Shown here in pieces: positions 17,868-25,936 of a stretch of DNA of 64,000 bases; position 1 is the stretch's first letter, and each line of letters begins with the position of its first letter. The notes below the pieces were generated by a model. It saw nothing but the letters and a program-made list of their open reading frames with translations, was not told where the DNA came from and did no database searches. The translations under genes were made by a program, and so were the position numbers. The DNA comes from Jeongeupia sp. USM3 (GTDB taxonomy: Bacteria; Pseudomonadota; Gammaproteobacteria; Burkholderiales; Chitinibacteraceae). The DNA is taken from positions 248,001-312,000 of the forward strand of contig NZ_CP017668.1 in NCBI RefSeq assembly GCF_001808185.1, written 5' to 3'.

Positions 17868-19412
17868 ATGTGTGGCATCGTCGGCGTGGTCGCCAAAACT
17901 CCGGTCAACCAGTTGCTGTACGACGGGTTGCTGGTCCTGCAGCACCGTGGCCAGGATGCTGCCGGCATCGTGACCGCCGAAGGGCATGTGTTCCACATGC
18001 ACAAGGGGCAGGGACTGGTGCGCGACGTGTTCCGCACCCGGAACATGCGCTCCTTGCTTGGCAACGCCGGCATCGGCCACGTCCGCTACCCGACTGCCGG
18101 ATCGGCGTCGAGCCTGGCCGAATCGCAACCGTTCTATGTCAACAGCCCGTTCGGCATGGTGCTGGCGCACAACGGCAACCTGACCAACGACAAGGATCTC
18201 AAGGAAGACATGTACCGCAGCGATCTGCGGCACATCAACACCAATTCGGATTCCGAAGCGCTGCTCAACGTGCTGGCGCACGAGATCAGCCGCCGCACCC
18301 AGGGCCCGATCCTGACGCCGAAAATCGTTTTCGACGCGATCGAAGCCGTGCATTCGCGCGTTCGCGGCGCCTATGCGGTCGTTGCGCTGATCGCCGGCTT
18401 CGGTCTGGTTGCGTTCCGCGATCCGCACGGCATCCGCCCGTTGTCGCTCGGCCGGCACGAGACGCCCGAAGGGACCGAGTACCTCGTCGCCAGCGAATCG
18501 GTCGTGCTCGACACGATGGGCTTCAAGTTCTGGCGTGACGTGGCCCCGGGCGAAGCGATCTACGTGAGCTTCGACGGCGAGTTCCACAGTCGCCAGTGCC
18601 ATCCGGACCCGAAACTCGTGCCGTGTATTTTCGAGCACGTGTACTTTGCCCGGCCGGACAGCGTGATCGACGGCATTTCGGTGCACGAGGCGCGGCTGAA
18701 GATGGGCGAGCAGCTTGCCGACAAGATCCGTGCGATGGTGCCGGCCATGGATATCGACGTGGTGATCCCGATTCCGGACACCAGCCGCGATGCGGCGCTC
18801 GAGCTGGCCAATACGCTGAAGCTGCCGTACCGCGAGGGCTTCATGAAGAACCGCTACATCGGCCGGACCTTCATCATGCCGGGGCAGGCGAGCCGCAAGA
18901 AATCGGTGCGGCAGAAGCTGAACCCGATCGCCGGCGAGTTCCGCGGCAAGAACGTGCTGCTCGTGGACGACTCGATCGTTCGTGGCACGACGTCGAAGGA
19001 AATCGTCCAGATGGTGCGTGACGTCGGCGCCAAAAAGGTCTATCTTGCCTCGGCGGCGCCGCCGGTCAAGTATCCGCACGTCTACGGCATCGACATGCCG
19101 ACGCGCGCCGAACTGATCGCGACCGGCCGTACGCACGAGCAGATCGCCGAGGAGATCGGTGCAGATGCGGTGATCTACCAGGATCTGTCGGCGCTGATCC
19201 AGGCCTGTTCCGATGCCAGCGGCGGTGCGATCGTCGAGTTCGAGACTTCGTGTTTCGACGGCCGCTACATCACCGGCGACATCACCGATGCCTACCTCGA
19301 TGCACTCGAAGCCAAGCGCCTGTCGCCGCTGTCGACCAAGAGCAAGGAAGGGGATCCGGACAGCCGCGTGCTCGACCTCAATATTGGCGTTGCCGAGCAG
19401 AATTTGATCTAA
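17868..19412 (+). CDS. purF: Amidophosphoribosyltransferase
   Basis: 514 residues. The nucleophile is Cys2 of [10 protein letters not shown], exposed after Met removal. The glutaminase domain has [11 protein letters not shown] and [10 protein letters not shown], and the C-terminal PRTase domain has the PRPP loop [19 protein letters not shown]. It makes phosphoribosylamine, the committed step of purine synthesis. ATG 17868 is preceded by GAGG. cvpA-purF adjacency is conserved. Confidence 0.97.
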   Translation: MCGIVGVVAKTPVNQLLYDGLLVLQHRGQDAAGIVTAEGHVFHMHKGQGLVRDVFRTRNMRSLLGNAGIGHVRYPTAGSASSLAESQPFYVNSPFGMVLAHNGNLTNDKDLKEDMYRSDLRHINTNSDSEALLNVLAHEISRRTQGPILTPKIVFDAIEAVHSRVRGAYAVVALIAGFGLVAFRDPHGIRPLSLGRHETPEGTEYLVASESVVLDTMGFKFWRDVAPGEAIYVSFDGEFHSRQCHPDPKLVPCIFEHVYFARPDSVIDGISVHEARLKMGEQLADKIRAMVPAMDIDVVIPIPDTSRDAALELANTLKLPYREGFMKNRYIGRTFIMPGQASRKKSVRQKLNPIAGEFRGKNVLLVDDSIVRGTTSKEIVQMVRDVGAKKVYLASAAPPVKYPHVYGIDMPTRAELIATGRTHEQIAEEIGADAVIYQDLSALIQACSDASGGAIVEFETSCFDGRYITGDITDAYLDALEAKRLSPLSTKSKEGDPDSRVLDLNIGVAEQNLI

Positions 19413-19444
19413 TAACACCAGATCAAAGAAGCGATGCGCATAAC

Positions 19445-19475
19445 AAGGGCCGCGAGATCATTCTCCGGCCCTTTT
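19445..19475 (+). terminator. Possible terminator after purF
   Basis: AAGGGCCG (19445-19452) pairs with CGGCCCTT (19466-19473), closing a 13-base loop, followed by only four T residues in total. It lies 33 bases after the purF stop. The short T run makes efficient termination doubtful, so metZ may still be partly cotranscribed. Confidence 0.5.
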
Positions 19476-19516
19476 ACCATTTGAACGCCGATACATCTCC
19501 GCCCAAGGATGCCGAA

Positions 19517-20692
19517 ATGACCGATCGCACCGATTTGCACCCCGACACGCTGGCCGTCCGCGCCGGCACCCACCGTACCGAGTTCGGCGAGCATTCCGAT
19601 GCGCTGTTCCTGACGTCGAGCTTTGTCGTCGACAGCGCCGAAGATGCCGCGCTGAAGTTCGGCGGCCAGATTCCGGGCTACACCTATTCGCGCTTCACCA
19701 ATCCGACCGTGACCGCGTTCGAGGACCGGCTGGCCGCGCTGGAAGGGGCCGAGCGGGCAGTGGCGACGGCGTCGGGCATGAGTGCGATCCTTGGCCTGTG
19801 CATGGCGCACCTGAAGGCCGGCGACCACATCCTTGCATCGGCGGGGCTATTCGGTTCGACGATCCAGTTCTTCAACAATTACATGAGCAAGTTCGGCGTC
19901 GAAGTCAGCTACGCCAAGCCGACCGATCCGGCCGACTGGGCGGCGCTGGTCCGCCCGAATACCCGGCTGTTCTTTCTCGAGACACCGTCGAACCCGCTGA
20001 CTGACGTGTCCGACATCGGTGCGATTGCCGAGATCGCCCACGCCAATGGCGCACTGCTGGCGGTCGACAACTGTTTCTGTTCGCCGATCCTGCAGCAGCC
20101 TCTGGCACTGGGGGCCGATATCGTCATCCATTCGGCAACCAAATACCTCGATGGCCAGGGGCGCGTGCTCGGCGGCGCCGTCGTCGGCAAGTCGGAGGTC
20201 GTCGAGCCGGTCTACCTGTTCCTGCGGACTTCGGGCCCGACCTTGTCGGCGTTCAATGCCTGGGTGCTGCTCAAGGGCATGGAAACGCTGCCGCTGCGCA
20301 TGCGCGCGCACTGCGACAACGCCTTCAAGCTGGCGACCTGGCTCGAGGCGCAGCCTGCCGTCGAGCGCGTCTACTACCCGGGTCTTGAAAGCCACCCGCA
20401 GCATGCGCTGGCGATGCGCCAGCAGAAGGGCGGCGGTGGTGTGGTGTCGTTCGAGCTCAAGGGCGGCAAGGATGCCGCATGGAAGCTCGTCGACGCGGTG
20501 CAGCTGATGAGCCGCACCGCCAACCTCGGCGACGTGCGCACGACGATCACCCATCCGGCGTCGACGACACACGGCCGGCTGACGCCGGAAGCGCGCGCCG
20601 CCGCGGGGATCCGCGACGGGCTGATCCGCATTGCTGTCGGCCTCGAGCATATCGACGACCTGACCGCGGATTTGGCGCTCGGCCTGGGCTGA
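19517..20692 (+). CDS. metZ: O-succinylhomoserine sulfhydrylase
   Basis: 391 residues; a Cys/Met-metabolism PLP enzyme. The cofactor lysine is in HSATKYLDGQGRVLGGA. Other motifs are YTYSRFTNPTVTAFEDRLA, GMSAILGL and FLETPSNPL. The family member next to purF in this cluster (MetZ) makes homocysteine directly from O-succinylhomoserine and sulfide. ATG 19517 has AAGGA in front. Cystathionine gamma-synthase is the main alternative, but the genomic position favours MetZ. Confidence 0.92.
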   Translation: MTDRTDLHPDTLAVRAGTHRTEFGEHSDALFLTSSFVVDSAEDAALKFGGQIPGYTYSRFTNPTVTAFEDRLAALEGAERAVATASGMSAILGLCMAHLKAGDHILASAGLFGSTIQFFNNYMSKFGVEVSYAKPTDPADWAALVRPNTRLFFLETPSNPLTDVSDIGAIAEIAHANGALLAVDNCFCSPILQQPLALGADIVIHSATKYLDGQGRVLGGAVVGKSEVVEPVYLFLRTSGPTLSAFNAWVLLKGMETLPLRMRAHCDNAFKLATWLEAQPAVERVYYPGLESHPQHALAMRQQKGGGGVVSFELKGGKDAAWKLVDAVQLMSRTANLGDVRTTITHPASTTHGRLTPEARAAAGIRDGLIRIAVGLEHIDDLTADLALGLG

Positions 20693-20704
20693 TCGCCACG
20701 ATAG

Positions 20705-20815
20705 AGCCGCTAACAAAATCCAGTGAAACGGTGCTGGCAAGGCGCGCGAAACGCAGGCAGTACAAGACGTACGACCAGTGAGCGCAACGCCGCCAGCAGG
20801 GTTTTGTTAGTGGCT
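20705..20815. repeat. 111-bp element with 17-bp terminal inverted repeats (MITE-like)
   Basis: The left arm AGCCGCTAACAAAATCC (20705-20721) is the inverse complement of the right arm (20799-20815, read AGCCACTAACAAAACCC) with two mismatches. A TGCTGGC segment inside each arm extends the symmetry. There is no gene inside. It begins 12 bases after the metZ stop and ends 48 bases before the gdx riboswitch. The architecture fits a small nonautonomous element; only one copy is visible in this window. Confidence 0.6.
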
Positions 20816-20863
20816 TCTACTTTCCCGCGGGCCCGGCATCCGATATGCTGGGCACGTAATCTC

Positions 20864-20913
20864 CAGTGCCGGGACGACCCGGCACTGTCTCGTTTCATCC
20901 GGGGACGGCCCCG
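20864..20913 (+). ncRNA. Guanidine-II (mini-ykkC) riboswitch
   Basis: Two consecutive hairpins with the diagnostic ACGR tetraloops: CAGTGCCGGG-ACGA-CCCGGCACTG (20864-20887, perfect 10-bp stem) and CGGGG-ACGG-CCCCG (20900-20913). They are joined by a 12-base linker and sit just ahead of the AAGGA ribosome binding site of gdx. This is the known guanidine-II class, which binds guanidinium across the two loops and turns on translation of guanidine exporters. The downstream gene is exactly that type of transporter, which supports the call. Confidence 0.93.
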
Positions 20914-20935
20914 ACCTTCACCAAGGAAAAGGCCC

Positions 20936-21262
20936 ATGTCTCCTACTCTCATCCCCTGGATTTCCCTCGTTTTCGCCGGCCTGTTCGAAGTGGCTTGGGC
21001 GCTCGCACTGAAAGCGTCGCACGGTTTCTCGCGTCCGCTGCCTTCGATCGTTTTTGTCGCGACCCTGGCGGTCAGCATGGGGCTGCTCGCCTATGCGGTG
21101 AAGCACCTGCCGCTCGGCACCGCCTATGCGATCTGGGTCGGTATCGGCACGCTCGGTACGGTGCTGCTCGGCATCGTCTGGTTCCACGAGCCGATGAATC
21201 TGTGGCGCGTGCTGTCCGTGTTGCTGATCCTGGCCGGCATCGTCGGTTTGAAGCTGGGCTGA
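20936..21262 (+). CDS. gdx: Guanidinium exporter Gdx (SugE, SMR family)
   Basis: 108 residues with four transmembrane helices, the size of a small multidrug resistance monomer. The essential glutamate is E18 in AGLFEVAWALALKASHGFSR, the pattern that separates Gdx/SugE from EmrE. GTAYAIWVGIGTLGT is the helix 3 signature. It exports guanidinium by proton antiport as a dual-topology dimer. The longer frame upstream is not needed: AAGGA lies eight bases before ATG 20936, and the preceding riboswitch explains its control. Confidence 0.95.
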   Translation: MSPTLIPWISLVFAGLFEVAWALALKASHGFSRPLPSIVFVATLAVSMGLLAYAVKHLPLGTAYAIWVGIGTLGTVLLGIVWFHEPMNLWRVLSVLLILAGIVGLKLG

Positions 21263-21267
21263 CCGCG

Positions 21268-21315
21268 TTTTCCCCCTAGGGAAAATGCTTATGTTTCGCC
21301 GCCGCGTCGGCGGCG
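21268..21315 (+). terminator. Pair of hairpins after gdx (possible terminator)
   Basis: TTTTCCC-CCTA-GGGAAAA (21268-21285) and CGCCGCCG-CGT-CGGCGGCG (21297-21315) are two perfect hairpins just after the gdx stop. Neither has a clean T run, so termination is plausible but unproven. Confidence 0.4.
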
Positions 21316-21329
21316 ATCATCCTGTCTGT

Positions 21330-21353
21330 TGTAGTGTCATAAAAACGACTACA
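21330..21353. promoter_or_regulatory. Inverted repeat in the cstA promoter region
   Basis: TGTAGT, 12 bases, ACTACA: a perfect 6-bp dyad with an AT-rich centre, 43 bases before the cstA ATG. The position and spacing suit a dimeric regulator. The protein is unknown; no CRP consensus is visible. Confidence 0.35.
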
Positions 21354-21395
21354 TTGCGCCGCCCGGACGCAGTGATTTCATGACTCGGAGACAGG

Positions 21396-23468
21396 ATGAG
21401 TACGTTCAAATCAAAACTGATCTGGCTCGCCGTGGCCATCGTGGGGGCGTTTGCCTTCGGGATGCTGGCGCTGAGCCGTGGGGAGCATGTCAACGCGGTA
21501 TGGCTGGTGGTCTCGGCCGTGGCCTGCTACAGCATCGCCTACCGCTTCTATAGCTCGTTCATCGCCAACAAGGTATTCGAGCTCGACGATCGCCGGATGA
21601 CGCCGGCCGAACGCCGCAACGACGGCCTCGACTACGTGCCGACCAACAAGTGGGTGCTGTTCGGCCACCATTTTGCCGCGATTGCCGGTGCCGGCCCGCT
21701 GGTCGGCCCGATCCTCGCCGCGCAGATGGGCTTTTTGCCCGGCACGCTGTGGATCCTGATCGGCGTGATGATCGCCGGTGCGGTGCAGGACTTCCTGGTG
21801 CTGTTCATCTCGACCCGCCGCGACGGGCGCTCGCTCGGCGAAATGGCCAAGCAGGAGCTCGGCCCCTTCGCCGGCGTGGTGGTGATGCTCGGCGCGCTCG
21901 GCGTGATGATCATCATCCTGTCGGCGCTGGCGCTGATCGTCGTGAAGGCGCTGGCCGAAAGCCCGTGGGGCACGTTCACCATCGCGGCGACGATTCCGAT
22001 CGCGCTGTTCATGGGCGTGTACATGCGCTACATCCGTCCGGGCCGCATCGGCGAGATTTCGGTGATCGGCTTCATCCTGATGATGCTGGCCATCGTCTAC
22101 GGCGAGGACATCGCGCAGAGCCCGGTCTGGGGCCCGATGTTCACGCTGCACGGCACTCAGCTCGTCTGGGCGCTGGTGATCTACGGCTTCATCGCCTCGG
22201 TGCTGCCGGTGTGGCTGCTGCTGGCGCCGCGCGACTACCTGTCGACCTTCCTGAAGATCGGCGTCATTGTCGGCCTGGCCGTCGGCATCGTCTTTGCCGC
22301 GCCCGAGCTGAAGATGCCGTCGGTTACCCGCTTCATCGACGGCACCGGTCCGGTGTTCTCGGGCAGCCTGTTCCCGTTCCTGTTCATCACCATCGCCTGC
22401 GGCTCGATCTCGGGCTTCCACGCGCTGGTGTCGTCGGGTACGACGCCGAAGCTGGTCGAACGCGAAAGCCACATGCGCATGATCGGCTACGGCGGCATGC
22501 TGATGGAGTCGTTCGTCGCGATCATGGCGCTGATCTGCGCCTCGGTGATCGACCCGGGCGTCTACTTCGCGCTGAACTCGCCGGCCGCCGTGATCGGCAA
22601 GACGGTCGAGTCGGCGTCGGAAGTGATCAACGGCTGGGGCTTCGTGGTCACGCCGGAGATGCTGGTGCAGATCGCCAAGGACGTCGGCGAGCACTCGATC
22701 CTGTCGCGCGCCGGCGGTGCGCCGACCTTTGCCGTCGGCATGGCACACATCATCACCGACATTTTCAACAGCCGCGCGATGATGGCGTTCTGGTACCACT
22801 TCGCCATCCTGTTCGAAGCGCTGTTCATCCTGACCGCGGTCGACGCCGGTACGCGCGCCTGCCGCTTCATGGTGCAGGATCTGGCCGGTGTGGCGATCCC
22901 GTCGCTGGGCAAGAGCCGCAGCTGGCTCGGCAATATGGTCGGCACCACGATCGCCGTTGCGGGCTGGGGCTTCTTCGTCTACCAGGGCGTGGTCGACCCG
23001 CTGGGTGGCATCAATACGCTGTGGCCGCTGTTCGGCATCGGCAACCAGATGCTGGCGTCGATGGCGCTGATCCTCGGTACCGTCGTGCTCTTCAAGATGA
23101 AGAAGGAGCGCTACGCGTGGGTGACGATCGTGCCGACGGTCTGGCTGTTCATCACCTCGATGACCGCCGGCTGGCAGAAGATCTTCAGCGAGAACCCGAA
23201 GATCGGCTTCCTTGCCGTAGCCGACAAGTTCAACGCCGCTGCGGCCAACGGGACGATCATCGCGCCGGCCAAAACGGTCGAGGACATGCAGCGCATCGCC
23301 TTCAACAACCAGATCAATGCCACGCTGTGCGGCTTCTTCATGATCGTGGCGGCGGTGATGCTGGTGGCGGCGTTCTTCAACGTCCGCCGTGCACTGGCGG
23401 CGCGTCACCCGACGGTGCGCGAGGCCGAAGTGGTGATGCGCGGTGACGAGGCGGCAGCCAATGCTTGA
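21396..23468 (+). CDS. cstA: Carbon starvation protein CstA (pyruvate/peptide transporter)
   Basis: 690 residues and about 16-18 transmembrane helices. The conserved CstA signature is present: VPTNKWVLFGHHFAAIAGAG, then PLVGPILAAQMGFLPGTLW. Further family blocks are SGTTPKLVERE and DAGTRACRFMVQDL. E. coli homologues CstA and BtsT import pyruvate, and CstA also affects peptide use. ATG 21396 has GGAGACAGG in front. A YbdD-like gene overlaps the 3' end, as in other cstA operons. With ppsA and pfl in the same window, pyruvate handling is a recurring theme. Confidence 0.94.
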   Translation: MSTFKSKLIWLAVAIVGAFAFGMLALSRGEHVNAVWLVVSAVACYSIAYRFYSSFIANKVFELDDRRMTPAERRNDGLDYVPTNKWVLFGHHFAAIAGAGPLVGPILAAQMGFLPGTLWILIGVMIAGAVQDFLVLFISTRRDGRSLGEMAKQELGPFAGVVVMLGALGVMIIILSALALIVVKALAESPWGTFTIAATIPIALFMGVYMRYIRPGRIGEISVIGFILMMLAIVYGEDIAQSPVWGPMFTLHGTQLVWALVIYGFIASVLPVWLLLAPRDYLSTFLKIGVIVGLAVGIVFAAPELKMPSVTRFIDGTGPVFSGSLFPFLFITIACGSISGFHALVSSGTTPKLVERESHMRMIGYGGMLMESFVAIMALICASVIDPGVYFALNSPAAVIGKTVESASEVINGWGFVVTPEMLVQIAKDVGEHSILSRAGGAPTFAVGMAHIITDIFNSRAMMAFWYHFAILFEALFILTAVDAGTRACRFMVQDLAGVAIPSLGKSRSWLGNMVGTTIAVAGWGFFVYQGVVDPLGGINTLWPLFGIGNQMLASMALILGTVVLFKMKKERYAWVTIVPTVWLFITSMTAGWQKIFSENPKIGFLAVADKFNAAAANGTIIAPAKTVEDMQRIAFNNQINATLCGFFMIVAAVMLVAAFFNVRRALAARHPTVREAEVVMRGDEAAANA

Positions 23469-23838
23469 CCTGTCTTTCCTGACCGGTGGCCGGCGCGAGC
23501 CGGCCCCGCCGCCGGCGGTGGACGAGGGTGACGACTACCAGCGTTACGTGCTCGACCACCAGCGCCGCCACGGTGCCGGGACGCCGATGAGCCGTGCCGA
23601 GTTCGAGCGCTACAGCCTCGGCTCGGACTGGCTGTCCGGGCTCAAGGACGCGGCGAAAAAGGTCGTGCAGACCTGCCGGCTGATGGTCGGCGTGCACGAC
23701 TACGAGTACTACGTCGAGCACATGCGTAGCCAGCACCCGGATGCCGTGCCGATGAGCCGCGAGGACTTCTACCGCTACTGCCTGGATGCGCGCTTCCCCA
23801 GCGCCGACCGGGCGGCCGGCGGCAAGTGTCCTTGTTGA
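23461..23838 (+). CDS. YbdD/YjiX-like small protein with duplicated motif
   Basis: 125 residues; it overlaps the cstA stop by eight bases. The C-terminal part (about 58-125) is a normal YbdD protein: LKDAAKKVVQTCRLMVGVHD, YEYYVEHMRSQHPDAVPMSR, ending in GGKCPC. The family is usually about 65 residues long. The extra N-terminal half (about 23-52) repeats the same pattern: DYQRYVLDHQRRH...PMSRAEFERYSL against DYEYYVEHMRSQH...PMSREDFYRYCL. The family partners CstA-type pyruvate transporters; its biochemical role is unknown. The internal duplication is the odd feature. Confidence 0.85.
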   Translation: MLDLSFLTGGRREPAPPPAVDEGDDYQRYVLDHQRRHGAGTPMSRAEFERYSLGSDWLSGLKDAAKKVVQTCRLMVGVHDYEYYVEHMRSQHPDAVPMSREDFYRYCLDARFPSADRAAGGKCPC

Positions 23839-23860
23839 GTTGGCTAATCTGGAGGTGCAT

Positions 23861-23892
23861 AAACGCCACCGCATGGTGGCGTTTATTTTTTT
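23861..23892 (+). terminator. Terminator of the cstA operon
   Basis: AAACGCCACC-GCAT-GGTGGCGTTT followed by ATTTTTTT: a perfect 10-bp hairpin with a T run, 22 bases after the YbdD-like stop. Confidence 0.93.
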
Positions 23893-23918
23893 GGGTTAGA
23901 TGGGCTGGCCTGATTGAC

Positions 23919-24536
23919 TTACAGTGGCAGGGCTTGCACGAGCGCACCTTCTCCATTGGGGGTTTCGAGTGGGATTATTTGAATTGTTACTTTAACAAAG
24001 TCATTCTGATGCTCGTAGCTGCGATTGATGTGGTAAGGGTTTGGCTGGTCCCGGAGAAATGATCCTTCTGCGCGAAAAAGTTCATCATCTCCATTTTTTG
24101 ATAGCGCACTGGCTACAAACGAAGCGAGTTCTTTAAGTATTCCGACTATGGCGGCGGAGCCAGGATTTGCTGCAATTATGGCGCTGATGCCAAGGTCGGC
24201 GGCTCTACTTTCTATGATCTCTTTTATTAGTTTTCCGCGTTCCTGCATGTCGGCATCTGATTCCATCATCAGTATGGATAGGGCAATAAATTCCCCGGGA
24301 TTTTTGGGTCCGTATAGCAAGTGTCCATCCCCAAGCATGGTAACTGTGCTTGCAGGAGCTACTTTAGGGAATGGCATGAAGTTGAAATCTATTTCAGGAT
24401 TTGCCTCTCCATTTGTGTCGATCGCCATTGATAGTATATATGGCTCACTGTAATTGTCGAACGCGTCCGAGTTTTTTTGTAATGTGAACCTTGGCATGGT
24501 TATCGCGATTTTTGATTGGTTTGGATTAAATGGCAT
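23919..24536 (-). CDS. Unrecognised AT-rich gene (205 residues)
   Basis: I do not recognise a family. The frame is convincing: ATG 24536 has AAAAGGAG seven bases upstream. No signal peptide or membrane helix is obvious. The N-terminal half looks beta-rich (FTLQKNSDAFDNYSEPYILS, MAIDTNGEANPEIDFNFMPF). A central helical part follows (MMESDADMQERGKLIKEIIE, then PGSAAIVGILKELASFVASA), and a final beta strand region ends it (DFVKVTIQIIPLE). Base composition is clearly more AT-rich than flanking genes, and IS elements lie next to it, so it was probably acquired. Function unknown. Confidence 0.7.
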   Translation of the reverse strand: MPFNPNQSKIAITMPRFTLQKNSDAFDNYSEPYILSMAIDTNGEANPEIDFNFMPFPKVAPASTVTMLGDGHLLYGPKNPGEFIALSILMMESDADMQERGKLIKEIIESRAADLGISAIIAANPGSAAIVGILKELASFVASALSKNGDDELFRAEGSFLRDQPNPYHINRSYEHQNDFVKVTIQIIPLETPNGEGALVQALPL

Positions 24537-24872
24537 AATGATGCTCCTTTTGTAAGTTGTCGTGCGAAAGCATGGATGGCGAATTGGTTCTCGTGGTGGA
24601 TTTTGTTATGCTTTGATTGCTGCTAGATGATTGTTTCTGTGGATTATTTTTTGCTCATTCCATATCCTGTATTAATGCGAATTTCATGATGTCTCTCCTG
24701 TGATTGAAATCATTTCACTATAGATTAGACATTATTTTGTGCAATGCAGGAGGTGGTGCAGGATTTTGCGTATCAAGCACTAAACTTGCCGACAGACGGT
24801 GCAATAAATCGCACCGCGACTCATGAATGGTCCTGCACGGATCTAGCCCCAGCGGAACATGTCCATCCTAGA
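24537..24872. other. AT-rich intergenic stretch before the first IS
   Basis: 336 bases. It contains the ribosome binding site and presumably the promoter of the leftward AT-rich gene, and ends with the CCTAGA target of the IS (24867-24872). Apart from general AT-richness I see no gene, strong hairpin or repeat. Confidence 0.6.
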
Positions 24873-25930
24873 TGTTGGGTTTCGTCTGATTGGTTACCAA
24901 AACGCAGCTGGCCGCTGTTCCAAGCGCGTGACCTTTTGCGTACCTTGATCACCCAGTCCGCCAATGCGAGCCAGCCATGAGCCACCGCCCGCACCACACC
25001 GCTCACCCGCGAGGAAATCCGCCACTCCAGCCTCTCGCAAAGCGAGCTGATGCTGCGCTACAGCGTCGGCAAGGGCACCATCCGCAAATGGCAAACGCGC
25101 GACGAATTCATCGATCGGTCGCACCGGCCGCATACCTGTCCAGTCCCGGACGCAGGAAGCGCTGATGCTGATCCTGCGCACCACCTTGCTGCTGCCGCTG
25201 GACGATCTGGTGGCGGTGGCCCAGCGTTTCATCAATCCGAACGCCACCCGATCCGGCATCAACCGGCTGCTGGTGCGTGAAGGCGTCGGCAACCTCAAGA
25301 CACTGCAGGCGCAGCTGCAGCCGGAAGAACCCGCTGCGCCCTCCAAGGGCTTCAAGGCCTACGCACCGGGCTATGTCCACATGGACATCAAGTACCTGCC
25401 GCAAATGCCCGATGAAACATCGCGCAGCTACCTGTTCGTCGCGATCGACCGGGCCACCCGCTGGGTGTTCCTGCACATCTACCCGGATCAGTCCGAAGCC
25501 AGCAGCGTCGACTTCCTGCAGCGGCTGTACAAAGCGGCGCCGATGAAGATCGAGAAACTGCTGACCGACAATGGCAGCCAGTTCACTGACCGCTTCACCA
25601 GCAAGGCCAAGGCCCCCAGTGGTCAGCACGTCTTTGATCGCCGCTGCGCAGCCCTGGGGATCGAGCACCGGTTGATCCCGCCGCGCACGCCGCAAATGAA
25701 CGGCATGGTCGAGCGTTTCAACGGCCGGATCAGCGAGCTGGTGAAACAGACCCGCTTTGCCAGCGCAGCGGAGTTGGCGCAGACGCTGCAGGATTACCGG
25801 CAGGCCTACAACCAGCACATCCCGCAAAAAGCCTTGGGCTTCCGGTCACCGATCGAGTCGCTGAAAATGTGGCAGCAAGAGCGGCCGGAATTGTTCAAGA
25901 AAAAAGTCTACAAACAGGCGGAACCCGACA
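24873..25930 (+). mobile_element. IS481-type element, copy A1 (defective)
   Basis: 1058 bp. The left end TGTTGGGTTTCGTCTGATT and the inverse complement of the right end (TGTCGGGTTCCGCCTGTTT) form imperfect terminal repeats. It is flanked by CCTAGA on both sides (24867-24872 and 25931-25936), a 6-bp NCTAGN duplication as known for IS481. The same element occurs inverted at 31440-32519 with 1080 bp; copy A1 lacks 14 bases near the transposase start and 8 bases about 145 bases later, and is therefore inactive. Confidence 0.9.
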
Positions 25931-25935
25931 CCTAG
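24977..25935 (+). pseudogene. IS481-type transposase, disrupted
   Basis: The frame begins MSHRPHHTAHPRGN at ATG 24977, but a 14-base deletion after codon 4 and an 8-base deletion further on break the N-terminal helix-turn-helix region, compared with the intact copy at 31435-32415. From 25165 a 256-residue frame keeps the whole catalytic domain: HMDIKYLPQ (first Asp), LTDNGSQF (second Asp) and GMVERFNGR (Glu). Without the DNA-binding part it should not transpose on its own. The frame stops at the TAG inside the flanking CCTAGA, not inside the IS. Confidence 0.88.
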
Positions 25936-25936
25936 A

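Noticed and set aside
24744..24980. Small plus-strand frame ahead of IS A1
   Set aside because: It runs into the IS terminal repeat and transposase region, has no ribosome binding site and no recognisable product.
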